Positions 8,433 to 17,291 of a DNA stretch of 64,000 bases are shown here, in pieces. The stretch covers positions 186,001 to 250,000 of the forward strand of contig NZ_KQ948744.1 of the NCBI RefSeq assembly GCF_001514195.1, given 5' to 3'. The stretch comes from Streptomyces griseorubiginosus (GTDB lineage: Bacteria > Actinomycetota > Actinomycetes > Streptomycetales > Streptomycetaceae). Below the pieces are notes generated by a model. That model saw only the letters and a program-made list of their open reading frames with translations, searched no databases and had not been told where the DNA came from. The position numbers were made by a program, and so were the translations under genes. Numbering within the stretch: the first letter of the stretch is position 1; each line of letters starts with the position of its first letter.

Positions 8433-9823
8433 GCGTCCAGCGCCTTCAGCGCGTTCAGCTGGTCCAGGAACCACTGGGCCGGGGGCAGGGCGGTGGCCGC
8501 CGCGGCCAGCCGCTTCGCGCGTTCGGCGCGGTCGTGCGGCGGCAACGTCAGGGCCTCGTGCAGGGCCGCCGCCGTCTGCTCGACGTCGTACGGGTTGACC
8601 GTGATCGCGTCCTCACCCAGCTCCTCGTACGCCCCGGCCTCCCGCGACAGCACCAGCGCGCACCCCTCGTCGGAGACCACCGGCACCTCCTTCGCGACCA
8701 GGTTCATACCGTCCCGGATCGGGTTGACCAGCGCCACGTCGGCCAGCCGGTACGCGGCGAGCGAGCGCGCGAAGTCGTCCTTGACGTGCAGCACGACCGG
8801 CGTCCAGCCCGGCGTGCCGAACGCCTCGTTGATCTCGTCCGCGACCCGCTGCACCTCGGCCGTGTAGTCCCGGTACACCGCGAGGTCCTGCCGGGACGGG
8901 TAGGCGAACGCCACGTGCACGACCCGCTCCCGCCACTCGGGCCGCGACTCCAGCAGCCGCCGGTAGGCGAGCAGCCCGCGCACGATGTTCTTCGACAGCT
9001 CGGTCCGGTCCACCCGCACGACCGTCTTCCGGCCCGCGCCGATCTCCTCGCGCAGACCGACGATGCGCTCCTCGACATCGGCCGCGTGCGAGCGCTCGCG
9101 CAGGAAGTCCGCGTCCGCGCCCAGCCCGTGCACCCCGACCTGCGTGTCCCCGAGCCCGCCCGCGAACGCCGTGGCACAGGCCGTGAAGGCGTCCGCCCAC
9201 CGGCGGGTGAGGAAACCGAGCCGGTCGGCGCCGAGCATGCCGCGCAGGAGCTGCGCCGCGATGTCGTCCGGCAGCATCCGGAAGTAGTCCACCGGCGCCC
9301 ACGGCGTGTGCGAGAAATGGCTGATCCGCAGGTCCGGGCGGAGCTCGCGGAGCATCCCCGGCACCAGACACAGGTGGTAGTCCTGCACCAGGACCGCCGC
9401 CCCCTCGGCCGCCTCCTCCGCCAGCGCCTCGGCGAAGGCGCGGTTGTACGTCTCGTACGACGCCCACTGGCGCCGGAACTCCGCGTCGAAGACCGGCTCC
9501 AGCGGGGTCTGGTAGAGCAGGTGGTGGACGAACCAGAGCACCGAGTTGGCGACGCCGTTGTACGCGTCCGCGTGCACGTCGGCGGGGATGGCGAGCATCC
9601 GCACGCCGTCCTCGCCGACGCCCTGCGCCACGGCCTCGCGGTCGCCGTCGGAGAGCGCCGAGCAGACCCACAGGGCGTCGGCCTCCGGCCCGATCGCCGA
9701 GAGGCCGGAGACCAGGCCGCCGCCGCCGCGCTTCGCTGTGAGTTCGCCGTTCTCCTGGACCTCGTACGAGACGGGGCCTCTGTTGGATGCGACCAGTACG
9801 TGGGCGGTGTGGGAGGGAGCCAT
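8429..9823 (-). CDS. otsA: Trehalose-6-phosphate synthase (GT20)
   Basis: A 464-residue glycosyltransferase of family GT20, the usual OtsA length. Visible motifs include the N-terminal LVASNRGPVSYEV, the GGGGLVSGLSAI glycine loop that contacts the nucleotide sugar, VQDYHLCLVPGMLRELRPD, HTPWAPVDYFRMLP, and the C-terminal NPIRDGMNLVAKE region that holds the donor. It transfers glucose to glucose-6-phosphate. No convincing Shine-Dalgarno precedes ATG 9823. A weak promoter-like pair (TTGAGC, 15 bp, TAGATG) ends about 10 bp before the ATG, so a very short leader is possible (tentative). Coupled to otsB. Confidence 0.95.
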   Translation of the reverse strand: MAPSHTAHVLVASNRGPVSYEVQENGELTAKRGGGGLVSGLSAIGPEADALWVCSALSDGDREAVAQGVGEDGVRMLAIPADVHADAYNGVANSVLWFVHHLLYQTPLEPVFDAEFRRQWASYETYNRAFAEALAEEAAEGAAVLVQDYHLCLVPGMLRELRPDLRISHFSHTPWAPVDYFRMLPDDIAAQLLRGMLGADRLGFLTRRWADAFTACATAFAGGLGDTQVGVHGLGADADFLRERSHAADVEERIVGLREEIGAGRKTVVRVDRTELSKNIVRGLLAYRRLLESRPEWRERVVHVAFAYPSRQDLAVYRDYTAEVQRVADEINEAFGTPGWTPVVLHVKDDFARSLAAYRLADVALVNPIRDGMNLVAKEVPVVSDEGCALVLSREAGAYEELGEDAITVNPYDVEQTAAALHEALTLPPHDRAERAKRLAAAATALPPAQWFLDQLNALKALDA

Positions 9824-9891
9824 GACTCGACATCTAGCCCGGGGTGCAACCGCTCAAACGTTCCCTTGGGGCGCGTGGTCGGCTACCGGCC

Positions 9892-9961
9892 GGTGGGGGC
9901 TGGTCGCGCCCACGCGGCGGAGCCGCACATCGATACAGCCCCGCGCCCCTGACGGGGCGCT
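9892..9961. repeat. Dispersed repeat, long form, between gpgS and otsA
   Basis: GGTGGGGGCTGGTCGCGCCC...CCCCGCGCCCCTGACGGGGCGC. It shares with the nagA copy the middle part CACGCGGCGGAGCCGCA. It stops 1 bp before the gpgS stop codon (9963-9965, minus strand), and its GGGGCGCGGGG / CCCCGCGCCCC symmetry could form a hairpin in the gpgS transcript, perhaps a terminator. Confidence 0.75.
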
Positions 9962-9962
9962 C

Positions 9963-10907
9963 TTACGCAGCCTTTTTCTTCATGTACTCCGGGATCTCCG
10001 TCATCGGCGGGCGTTCCTCCGTGTCCACCGAGTACGTGCGCGGTTCGAAGCCCTCCTGGCCCCGCTCGAACTGGGTCAGGGACGGGCGGATCAGGTGGCC
10101 GCGGGCCAGGCGGAGCTGGGCCGTGCGGTAGATCGCCGCCGACATGCGGCCCAGGGCCTGGCCGTCCTGGTGGCGGTGCTTGCGGACGCCGACGTCGACC
10201 TGGGCGAGGGCGTCCAGGCCCACCAGGTGCAGCGCGTCGACCAGCATGCCCAGCTCGACGCCGTAGCCGACGGGGAACGGCAGCTGCTCCAGGAGGCTGC
10301 GGCGGGCCGCGTACTCGCCGCCCAGCGGCTGCACGAAGCCGGCCAGCTGCGGCCAGTGCATGTTCAGCAGCGGGCGCGCCATGAGCTCGGTGACCCGGCC
10401 GCCCTGACCCGCCGCGCCGCCCAGGGGACGGTCGTACATGCCCTTGACCAGGTCGACGCCGGGGTCGGTGAGCAGCGGGCCGACGATGCCCAGGACGAAG
10501 TCCGAGGAGAACTCCTTCAGGTCGGCGTCGATGAAGCAGACGATGTCCCCGCGGGTGACCAGCAGGGAGCGCCACAGCACCTCGCCCTTGCCCGGGAGGG
10601 CGGGCAGCCTGGGCAGGATGTCGTCGCGGTGCACCACGGTGGCGCCGGCCGCGGCGGCGACCTCGGAGGTGCGGTCGGTCGACCCCGAGTCGACGACGAC
10701 GATCTCGTCGACGAGCGGAACCTGCCGCACCAGGTCGTGACGTATCACGGAGACGATGTCACCGACCGTCTCCTCCTCGTTGAGCGCGGGCAGCACGACA
10801 CTGACCGTCTGCCCGGTGCGCTGCTTGGCGGCCATGATCTGGTGGAGCGGGCGATCGGTCACCGACCAGGAGCGGGTGCTCAGCCAGCGCTCGACTTCTT
10901 CCAGCAC
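9963..10907 (-). CDS. gpgS: Glucosyl-3-phosphoglycerate synthase
   Basis: A 314-residue GT-A glycosyltransferase (GT81, GpgS type) transferring glucose from a nucleotide sugar to 3-phosphoglycerate. It has the nucleotide-sugar motif SVVLPALNEEETVG (residues about 36-49), VVVDSGSTDRTSEVAA, the PGKGEVLWRS loop that contacts 3-phosphoglycerate, and the metal-binding FIDADLKEF. The GTG start at 10907 has AAGGAG 9 nt upstream. In mycobacteria the product is the first intermediate of methylglucose lipopolysaccharide; in streptomycetes glucosylglycerate or related polymers are possible (inference). It lies 139 bp upstream of otsA on the same strand, so two compatible-solute pathways sit side by side. 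Confidence 0.9.
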   Translation of the reverse strand: MLEEVERWLSTRSWSVTDRPLHQIMAAKQRTGQTVSVVLPALNEEETVGDIVSVIRHDLVRQVPLVDEIVVVDSGSTDRTSEVAAAAGATVVHRDDILPRLPALPGKGEVLWRSLLVTRGDIVCFIDADLKEFSSDFVLGIVGPLLTDPGVDLVKGMYDRPLGGAAGQGGRVTELMARPLLNMHWPQLAGFVQPLGGEYAARRSLLEQLPFPVGYGVELGMLVDALHLVGLDALAQVDVGVRKHRHQDGQALGRMSAAIYRTAQLRLARGHLIRPSLTQFERGQEGFEPRTYSVDTEERPPMTEIPEYMKKKAA

Positions 10908-11055
10908 GTAGGCGGCTCCTTCGTGTGTGGTCCGGGTGATCCGTCTCGCGGTTCGGACGGACTATCTCAACTGTCCTGGTTGTCGGTTACAGTCTTGAAC
11001 AACGCGGGTGACCATCGCATGTCCTGGACCGCCCGCCGACCACAACTTCATACCG

Positions 11056-11207
11056 CTCATCCAGAGGGGCAGAGGGATACGGCCCGATGAAGCCCCGGCA
11101 ACCCTCCAGTCGGTTCTCGTAGATCACCGTTGATCATTTCGCGAGGCTCCCGGCTAGGGAAGGTGCCAAATCCGTCTCACGGCGAAACGCGTCGTGAGGA
11201 AGATGAG
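11056..11207 (+). ncRNA. SAM-I (S-box) riboswitch in the thrC leader
   Basis: Matches the SAM-I aptamer closely. P1 5' strand CTCATC (11056-11061) is followed by the CAGAGGGGCAGAGGGA core, GGCCCGATGAAGCC, CGGCAACC, then AAGGTGCCAAATCC (11160-11173). P4 is a hairpin (CTCACG 11176-11181 with CGTGAG 11193-11198, plus inner GCG/CGC). P1 closes with GATGAG (11202-11207). The P1 3' strand overlaps the GAGGAG Shine-Dalgarno (11205-11210), so SAM binding should block translation of thrC with no terminator needed. Confidence 0.9.
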
Positions 11208-11226
11208 GAGAAAGGGCCTCGCCTCC

Positions 11227-12507
11227 ATGGCTGCGCAGACTGTTGCAAGCACCACGAACTCCGTCGACCTGGGTCCCGCCGCGGCACTGAGCTGCCGCGA
11301 GTGCGGTCACCGCGTGCCGCTCGGCCCGGTCTTCGCCTGCGAGGAGTGTTTCGGCCCGCTCGAGATCGCGTACGACTACTCGGCCTACGAAACCGAGGAA
11401 CTCCGCAAGCGCATCGAGGCGGGACCCGCGAACATCTGGCGTTACGCCCCGCTGCTGCCCGTCCCCGCGGACGTGGCGGACAAGCCCAACATCAACCCCG
11501 GCTGGACCCCGCTCGTCAAGGCCGACAACCTCGCCCGCGAGCTCGGCGTCACCGGCGGCCTGTACATCAAGGACGACTCCGGCAACCCGACGCACTCCTT
11601 CAAGGACCGCGTCGTCGCGCAGGCCCTGGAGGCGGCGCGCGCGTTCGGCTTCACCACCCTCTCCTGCTCCTCCACCGGCAACCTCGCCGGTGCGGTCGGT
11701 GCCGCCGCCGCCCGGGCCGGCTTCCGCTCGTGCGTGTTCATCCCGCACGACCTGGAGCAGGGCAAGGTCGTCATGGCCGCGATCTACGGCGGCGAGCTCG
11801 TCGGCATCGAGGGCAACTACGACGACGTGAACCGCTTCTGCTCCGAACTGATCGGCGACCCGGCCGGCGAGGGCTGGGGCTTCGTCAACGTCAACCTGCG
11901 GCCCTACTACGCCGAGGGCTCCAAGACGCTGGCGTACGAGATCTGCGAGCAGCTGGGCTGGAAGCTCCCCGACCAGCTGGTCGTGCCGATCGCGTCCGGC
12001 TCCCAGCTCACGAAGATCGACAAGGGGCTCCAGGAGCTGATCAAGCTCGGGCTCGTCGAGGACAAGCCGTACAAGATCTTCGGTGCGCAGGCGGAGGGGT
12101 GCAGCCCGGTCTCCGTCGCGTACAAGGCGGGGCACGACGTCGTACGGCCGCAGAAGCCGAACACCATCGCCAAGTCCCTCGCCATCGGGAACCCGGCGGA
12201 CGGGCCGTACGTGCTGGACATCGCCCGTCGTACGGGGGGTGCCGTGGAGGACGTGAACGATGAGCAGGTCGTCGAGGCGATCAAGCTGCTCGCGCGCACG
12301 GAGGGCATCTTCGCGGAGACCGCCGGTGGTGTGACCGTGGGTGTGGCGAAGAAGCTGATCGAGAGCGGTCTGCTGGATCCCTCGCTGACGACCGTTGTGC
12401 TGAACACCGGGGATGGTCTGAAGACGCTGGACGCGGTGGCGGGTACGGGTCTTACCGCCACGATCCGTCCCAACCTTGATTCGTTCCGCGAGGCTGGTCT
12501 CGCATAA
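11227..12507 (+). CDS. thrC: Threonine synthase
   Basis: PLP-dependent fold-type II enzyme (426 residues) converting O-phosphohomoserine to threonine. The N-terminus carries a CREC...CEEC zinc-ribbon-like pair, as in longer actinobacterial ThrC. The PLP lysine lies in NPTHSFKDR (near residue 120), and SSTGNLAGAVGAAAARAG binds the cofactor phosphate. ATG 11227 is chosen because conserved sequence begins soon after. The AAAGGG / GAGGAG segment lies 10-16 nt upstream, and the alternative GTG at 11194 would fall inside the riboswitch P4 stem. Expression should respond to S-adenosylmethionine through the upstream aptamer. Confidence 0.95.
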   Translation: MAAQTVASTTNSVDLGPAAALSCRECGHRVPLGPVFACEECFGPLEIAYDYSAYETEELRKRIEAGPANIWRYAPLLPVPADVADKPNINPGWTPLVKADNLARELGVTGGLYIKDDSGNPTHSFKDRVVAQALEAARAFGFTTLSCSSTGNLAGAVGAAAARAGFRSCVFIPHDLEQGKVVMAAIYGGELVGIEGNYDDVNRFCSELIGDPAGEGWGFVNVNLRPYYAEGSKTLAYEICEQLGWKLPDQLVVPIASGSQLTKIDKGLQELIKLGLVEDKPYKIFGAQAEGCSPVSVAYKAGHDVVRPQKPNTIAKSLAIGNPADGPYVLDIARRTGGAVEDVNDEQVVEAIKLLARTEGIFAETAGGVTVGVAKKLIESGLLDPSLTTVVLNTGDGLKTLDAVAGTGLTATIRPNLDSFREAGLA

Positions 12508-12519
12508 GTAGGTCGCTGT

Positions 12520-12571
12520 TCGGCTGCGGGTCCGTGGGGGCTGGTCGCGCAGTTCCCCGCGCCCCTAGGGC
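12520..12571. repeat. Dispersed repeat, short form, between thrC and the MoaD/ThiS gene
   Basis: GTGGGGGCTGGTCGCGCAGTTCCCCGCGCCCCTAGGG. Same family as copies at 13676-13830, 59372-59444 and 63826-63880. The GGGGCGCGGGGAACT / AGTTCCCCGCGCCCC core is the conserved part. Confidence 0.8.
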
Positions 12572-12596
12572 GACTACCTGACCGGAGGTCCTGAAC

Positions 12597-12872
12597 ATGA
12601 GCGTTTCCGTCCGTATCCCTACCATCCTGCGCACCTACACCGGCGGGCAGGCCGAGGTGACCGCCGAGGGTGCGACCCTCGGCGAGGTCATCGCCGATCT
12701 GGAGAAGAACCACACCGGTATCGCCGCGCGTGTTCTCGACGACCAGGGCAAGCTGCGCCGGTTCGTCAATGTGTACGTGAATGACGACGACGTGCGGTTC
12801 GAGCAGGGGCTGGAGACGGCGACGCCCGACGGGGCGGGAGTCTCGATCATCCCGGCGGTCGCCGGCGGGTGA
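12597..12872 (+). CDS. MoaD/ThiS-family sulfur carrier protein
   Basis: A 91-residue ubiquitin-fold protein ending in the diglycine tail AVAGG, which the family uses to carry a thiocarboxylate activated by an E1-like enzyme. It resembles the CysO/MoaD2 type more than short ThiS. CysO donates sulfur for cysteine synthesis from O-phosphoserine, but no cysM or mec gene lies next to it here, so the acceptor pathway is open. CCGGAGGTCC gives a strong ribosome binding site 6 nt before ATG. A long perfect hairpin terminator follows (12925-12959). Confidence 0.88.
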   Translation: MSVSVRIPTILRTYTGGQAEVTAEGATLGEVIADLEKNHTGIAARVLDDQGKLRRFVNVYVNDDDVRFEQGLETATPDGAGVSIIPAVAGG

Positions 12873-12924
12873 CCGTATGACTGGTCATTACCATCGGTAA
12901 CAGTAATTACCGAGAGTTCATCTG

Positions 12925-12959
12925 ATTGCCCCCTCCGCGAGAGAAGCGGAGGGGGCAAT
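12925..12959 (+). terminator. Terminator after the sulfur-carrier gene
   Basis: Perfect 14-bp stem ATTGCCCCCTCCGC / GCGGAGGGGGCAAT with a 7-nt loop (GAGAGAA), followed by TCTCT. It separates the thrC operon from the cold-shock gene. The rest of 12960-13175 contains no gene I can support. Confidence 0.85.
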
Positions 12960-13175
12960 TCTCTATGGTTGAGCGCGGTACAGTTGGGGAACCAGGGTCT
13001 TTCTCCTTGCCGTACGCATATGAGTTCTCGCTCCACATGCGATGAGAAGTAGCCAAAGTGTGTGCACCTTATGTGGCTTATGCGTCCTTTATGGGGCCCG
13101 ACTTGCCCCGAATTCGGGCGAATTCTCACTACATTCCGGACCCCTTCCGTCCAGAATTCTCGTCCGATTGACCTG

Positions 13176-13203
13176 TTGCAGACGGCAGTTGGACAGATAC
13201 ATT
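13176..13203 (+). promoter_or_regulatory. Probable promoter of the first cold-shock gene
   Basis: TTGCAG (13176-13181), a 16-bp spacer and TACATT (13198-13203) form the best promoter-like pair; TTGACC at 13168 is an alternative -35. It implies a leader of about 105 nt, in keeping with the long 5' leaders usual for cold-shock mRNAs. Confidence 0.4.
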
Positions 13204-13263
13204 CAGCCGCGGTCGACGCGTTCCGGCGCACGCCCCCAACCATGTGGGGGGTGAGGTCTGACC

Positions 13264-13286
13264 CGGATCCGCGAAGTGCGGATCCG
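13264..13286 (+). promoter_or_regulatory. Perfect hairpin in the cold-shock mRNA leader
   Basis: CGGATCCGC-GAAGT-GCGGATCCG: a 9-bp perfect stem with a 5-nt loop, 29 bp before the start codon. It may be a temperature- or protein-responsive leader element, or a DNA-level operator; both are inference. Confidence 0.5.
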
Positions 13287-13315
13287 TGCAAGGGCCAGTA
13301 ATAGGGGAGTTAGGC

Positions 13316-13522
13316 ATGGCTCAGGGCACCGTCAAGTGGTTCAACGCGGAGAAGGGGTACGGCTTCATCGCGGTCGACGGTGGTGCGGATGTATTCGTCC
13401 ACTACAGCGCGATCCAGATGGACGGTTACCGCACCCTTGAAGAGGGCCAGCGGGTCGAGTTCGAGATCTCGCAGGGTCAGAAGGGGCCGCAGGCGGACAT
13501 GGTCCGTCTCGCGACTGGCTGA
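13316..13522 (+). CDS. Cold-shock domain protein (CspA family)
   Basis: A 68-residue single cold-shock domain with both RNA-binding motifs intact: KGYGFIAV (RNP1-like, residues about 15-22) and VFVHYSAI (RNP2-like, about 29-36). It binds single-stranded RNA or DNA and acts as an RNA chaperone. Normal length for streptomycete Csp proteins. ATG 13316 is preceded by AGGGGAG 7 nt upstream. A strong terminator hairpin follows. A second, longer cold-shock gene lies at 39047. Confidence 0.95.
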   Translation: MAQGTVKWFNAEKGYGFIAVDGGADVFVHYSAIQMDGYRTLEEGQRVEFEISQGQKGPQADMVRLATG

Positions 13523-13564
13523 AGCACGCGCCGGGTAACAGCAGCGTCGTTCTTCTTTTCTCAA

Positions 13565-13612
13565 ACGAAGGGCTCGTACCCCATGGGGAGTCATGGGTAC
13601 GGGCCCTTCGTC
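13565..13612. terminator. Terminator hairpin after the cold-shock gene
   Basis: CGAAGGGCTCGTACCCCATG pairs with CATGGGTACGGGCCCTTCG around a short GGGAGT loop, a stem of about 18 bp with a single mismatch or wobble. No T-run follows, which is common in this genus. Confidence 0.75.
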
Positions 13613-13675
13613 GTGCGCCGGTGCCTCCGGCGGTCGGGCGGGCTCGGTTCGGGTCGGGGTTCGGGTTTCGTCCGC

Positions 13676-13830
13676 GGGTCCGGTGGGGGCGGACGTTTTG
13701 CGCAGTTCCCCGCGCCCCTGAGTGCGCAGTTCCCCGCCCCCCCTGAGGGTGCTTGGCGCCGGGCCGCTGGAACCTCCCCAGGGGCGCGGGGAACTGCGCG
13801 CTCGGCCCCCACCGGTCGGCAGCCGTCCGA
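13676..13830. repeat. Cluster of three dispersed-repeat copies in inverted arrangement
   Basis: TTGCGCAGTTCCCCGCGCCC (13698-13717) and TGCGCAGTTCCCCGCCCCCC (13723-13742) are direct copies; AGGGGCGCGGGGAACTGCGC (13780-13799) is the inverted copy. The outer arms GGTGGGGGC / GCCCCCACC also pair. The block could fold as one long cruciform or RNA hairpin between the cold-shock and groEL2 genes. The flanking 13613-13675 and 13831-13861 hold nothing I can identify. Confidence 0.8.
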
Positions 13831-13861
13831 CGGCCGAACCCACCCCGGTCTTGGGTAGGCG

Positions 13862-13924
13862 CTTGCACTCGACCATGCCGAGTGCTAATCATTGGCGTTA
13901 GCACTCTGAAGGTGAGAGTGACAA
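13862..13924. promoter_or_regulatory. Double CIRCE (HrcA operator) upstream of groEL2
   Basis: Four half-sites are each separated by exactly 9 bp: CTTGCACTC (13862-13870), GAGTGCTAA (13880-13888), TTAGCACTC (13898-13906), GAGTGACAA (13916-13924). Pairs 1+2 and 3+4 each match the CIRCE layout TTAGCACTC-N9-GAGTGCTAA. The middle pair is a perfect palindrome in the reversed order. A possible -35 (TTGCAC) lies within the first half-site. Confidence 0.88.
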
Positions 13925-14051
13925 CGAAGGACCGGGTCGGTGAGGCCCGCAGGCCGGGTGGGGAAGGAACCCACGAGGTGTGCGAGCCGTCCGTCGCGGG
14001 CGCGGGCGCGGTCCGAAGGAATCACCCCCAGTCCTGGAGGGACCACTTCAC

Positions 14052-15674
<1,623 letters not shown>

Positions 15675-15717
15675 TCACCCCCGGGCCGCGAGGACTGACG
15701 GTTGATCAACGGTCTTG

Positions 15718-15766
15718 CCGGGGGCGGCACTTCCTGGGAACAGGGGGTGGCCGCCCCCGGTCTTTT
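15718..15766 (+). terminator. groEL2 terminator
   Basis: CCGGGGGCGGC (15718-15728) pairs perfectly with GCCGCCCCCGG (15750-15760), followed at once by TCTTTTCTT. A standard intrinsic terminator. Confidence 0.88.
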
Positions 15767-15779
15767 CTTGCGCTATAGT

Positions 15780-15935
15780 TGATCACGAGCCGCCCGACGT
15801 GAACTCCCGTCGGTCGACTACGCGTTGGTGGTCCAAGGAAAGACGCCCCGCTTCCTGCGGGGAAATGCAGGTGCAAGGCCTGCCCGGCGCTCCATGTGAA
15901 GCCCGTCCCGCACTCGCGGGGCGGGCTTCAGTCGT
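15780..15935 (+). ncRNA. Candidate structured RNA of unknown class between groEL2 and the old yellow enzyme gene
   Basis: A TATAGT -10-like box (15774-15779) directly follows the groEL2 terminator. Then come five hairpins in 135 nt: CCGACG/CGTCGG (15794-15813), TTGG/CCAA (15825-15836), CCCCGC-TTCCT-GCGGGG (15846-15862), GCAGG-7 nt-CCTGC (15867-15883), and a 15-bp stem with a 4-nt loop (15897-15930) resembling a terminator. The fourth hairpin has the 5-bp stem and 7-nt loop of a tRNA T-arm, but the loop lacks TTC and no acceptor stem forms. I do not recognise a known riboswitch. It could be a small RNA or a leader of the downstream gene. Confidence 0.45.
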
Positions 15936-16037
15936 ACGTGGCCGGAGTCACAGGCGGCGGGGAAATCCAGAGGCGGATGAGGCGGTTGACGTTGAAGCAC
16001 CGTCTATGCGCATGCACATACCGAGGAGTACCTCCCC

Positions 16038-17159
16038 ATGACCACCCCCGCCTCCGCCCGCGCCGCCGAGATCCTCGCCCGACCGGTCCACATCAACGGT
16101 CTGACCGTCCCGAACCGCATCGCGATGGCGCCCATGACCCGCATGTTCTCCCCGGGCGGCATCCCCGGCGAGGACGTGGCGTCGTACTACTCCCGCCGCG
16201 CGGCTGCCGGAGTCGGTCTCATCGTCACCGAGGGCACCTACGTCGGGCACGAGTCGGCCGGGAACAGCGACCGCGTCCCGCGGTTCCACGGCGAGGAGCA
16301 GCTGGCCGGCTGGGGGAAGGTCGCCGAGCAGGTGCACGCGGCGGGCGGCACCATCGTCCCGCAGCTGTGGCACATCGGCATGGTGCGTGAGCAGGGCCAG
16401 GCGCCCTACGCCGACGCCCCCGCCGTCGGTCCCTCCGGTCTGCGCATCGGCGCCGACGAGCCCACCGGCAAGGCCATGACCCAGCTCGACCTGGACGACG
16501 TCATCGGCGCGTTCGCCCAGGCCGCGGCCGCCGCCGAGCGCATCGGCTTCGACGGCGTGGAGTTGCACGGCGCCCACGGCTACCTCCTCGACCAGTTCCT
16601 GTGGGCCGGCACCAACCGGCGCGGCGACTCCTACGGCGGTGACCCGGTCGCCCGTACGAAGTTCGCGGCGGAGATCGTGGCGGCCGTACGGGAGACGGTG
16701 TCGCCGGAGTTCCCGATCATCTTCCGGTACTCGCAGTGGAAGCAGGAGGCGTACCAGGCGCGGCTCGCGGAGACGCCGGAGGAGCTGGAGGCGATCCTCA
16801 CGCCGCTGGCCTCCGCGGGGGTGGACGCCTTCCACGCCTCCACCCGCCGCTACTGGCTGCCGGAGTTCGACGGATCCGACCTCAACCTGGCCGGCTGGAC
16901 GAAGAAGCTGACCGGCAGGACGACGATCACGGTCGGGTCGGTCGGGCTCGACGGCGACTTCATCCGCGGGTTCATGGGCGAGGGCTCGCCGGTCAAGGGG
17001 ATCGACGACCTGCTCGACGCGCTGGAGCGCGAGGAGTACGACATGGTGGCCGTGGGGCGTGCGCTGCTCCAGGATCCGCAGTGGGCGGCGAAGGTGCTGG
17101 CCGGTCGGTTCGACGAGCTTCAGCCGTATGACGCGGCCGCGCTCAAGTCGCTGAGCTGA
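16038..17159 (+). CDS. NADH:flavin oxidoreductase (old yellow enzyme family)
   Basis: A 373-residue FMN-dependent TIM-barrel reductase (NemA/OYE type) acting on activated alkenes such as enones or nitro compounds; the physiological substrate is unknown. Visible motifs: MAPMTRMFSPGG at the N-terminus, PQLWHIGMV, HGAHGYLLDQFLWAGTNRR (active-site His/Tyr region) and the C-terminal VAVGRALLQDP phosphate-binding segment. GAGGAGTACC lies 8 nt before ATG 16038. It seems monocistronic, bounded by the hairpin at 15897-15930 and a dispersed repeat after its end. Confidence 0.92.
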   Translation: MTTPASARAAEILARPVHINGLTVPNRIAMAPMTRMFSPGGIPGEDVASYYSRRAAAGVGLIVTEGTYVGHESAGNSDRVPRFHGEEQLAGWGKVAEQVHAAGGTIVPQLWHIGMVREQGQAPYADAPAVGPSGLRIGADEPTGKAMTQLDLDDVIGAFAQAAAAAERIGFDGVELHGAHGYLLDQFLWAGTNRRGDSYGGDPVARTKFAAEIVAAVRETVSPEFPIIFRYSQWKQEAYQARLAETPEELEAILTPLASAGVDAFHASTRRYWLPEFDGSDLNLAGWTKKLTGRTTITVGSVGLDGDFIRGFMGEGSPVKGIDDLLDALEREEYDMVAVGRALLQDPQWAAKVLAGRFDELQPYDAAALKSLS

Positions 17160-17199
17160 CGGTAGTCGTCCTGGCGCGGGTCGGTGGGGGTTGCTGTTC

Positions 17200-17267
17200 C
17201 TGGGGGCTGCGCCCCCAGACCCCCATCGGCCCGAAGGGCCTCGTCCTCAAACGCCGGACGGGCTGAA
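17200..17267. repeat. Second type of dispersed intergenic repeat
   Basis: TGGGGGCTGCGCCCCCAGAC is a perfect hairpin (GGGGGC/GCCCCC arms), followed by the tail GGCCTCGTCCTCAAACGCCG and GACGGGCTGAAA. I know this unit as a frequent intergenic sequence of streptomycete genomes; it probably acts as a transcription terminator for the old yellow enzyme gene. It ends 24 bp before the next start codon. Confidence 0.75.
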
Positions 17268-17291
17268 ACCCACGTGGCCGAGAATGGGGCG

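Noticed and set aside
11194..11226. GTG 11194 as thrC start
   Set aside because: It lies inside P4 of the SAM-I aptamer and has no ribosome binding site; conserved ThrC sequence begins after ATG 11227.
15839..15893. Possible tRNA gene in the structured element
   Set aside because: Only a T-arm-like stem is present; the loop lacks TTC, and no acceptor, D-arm or anticodon arm can be formed.
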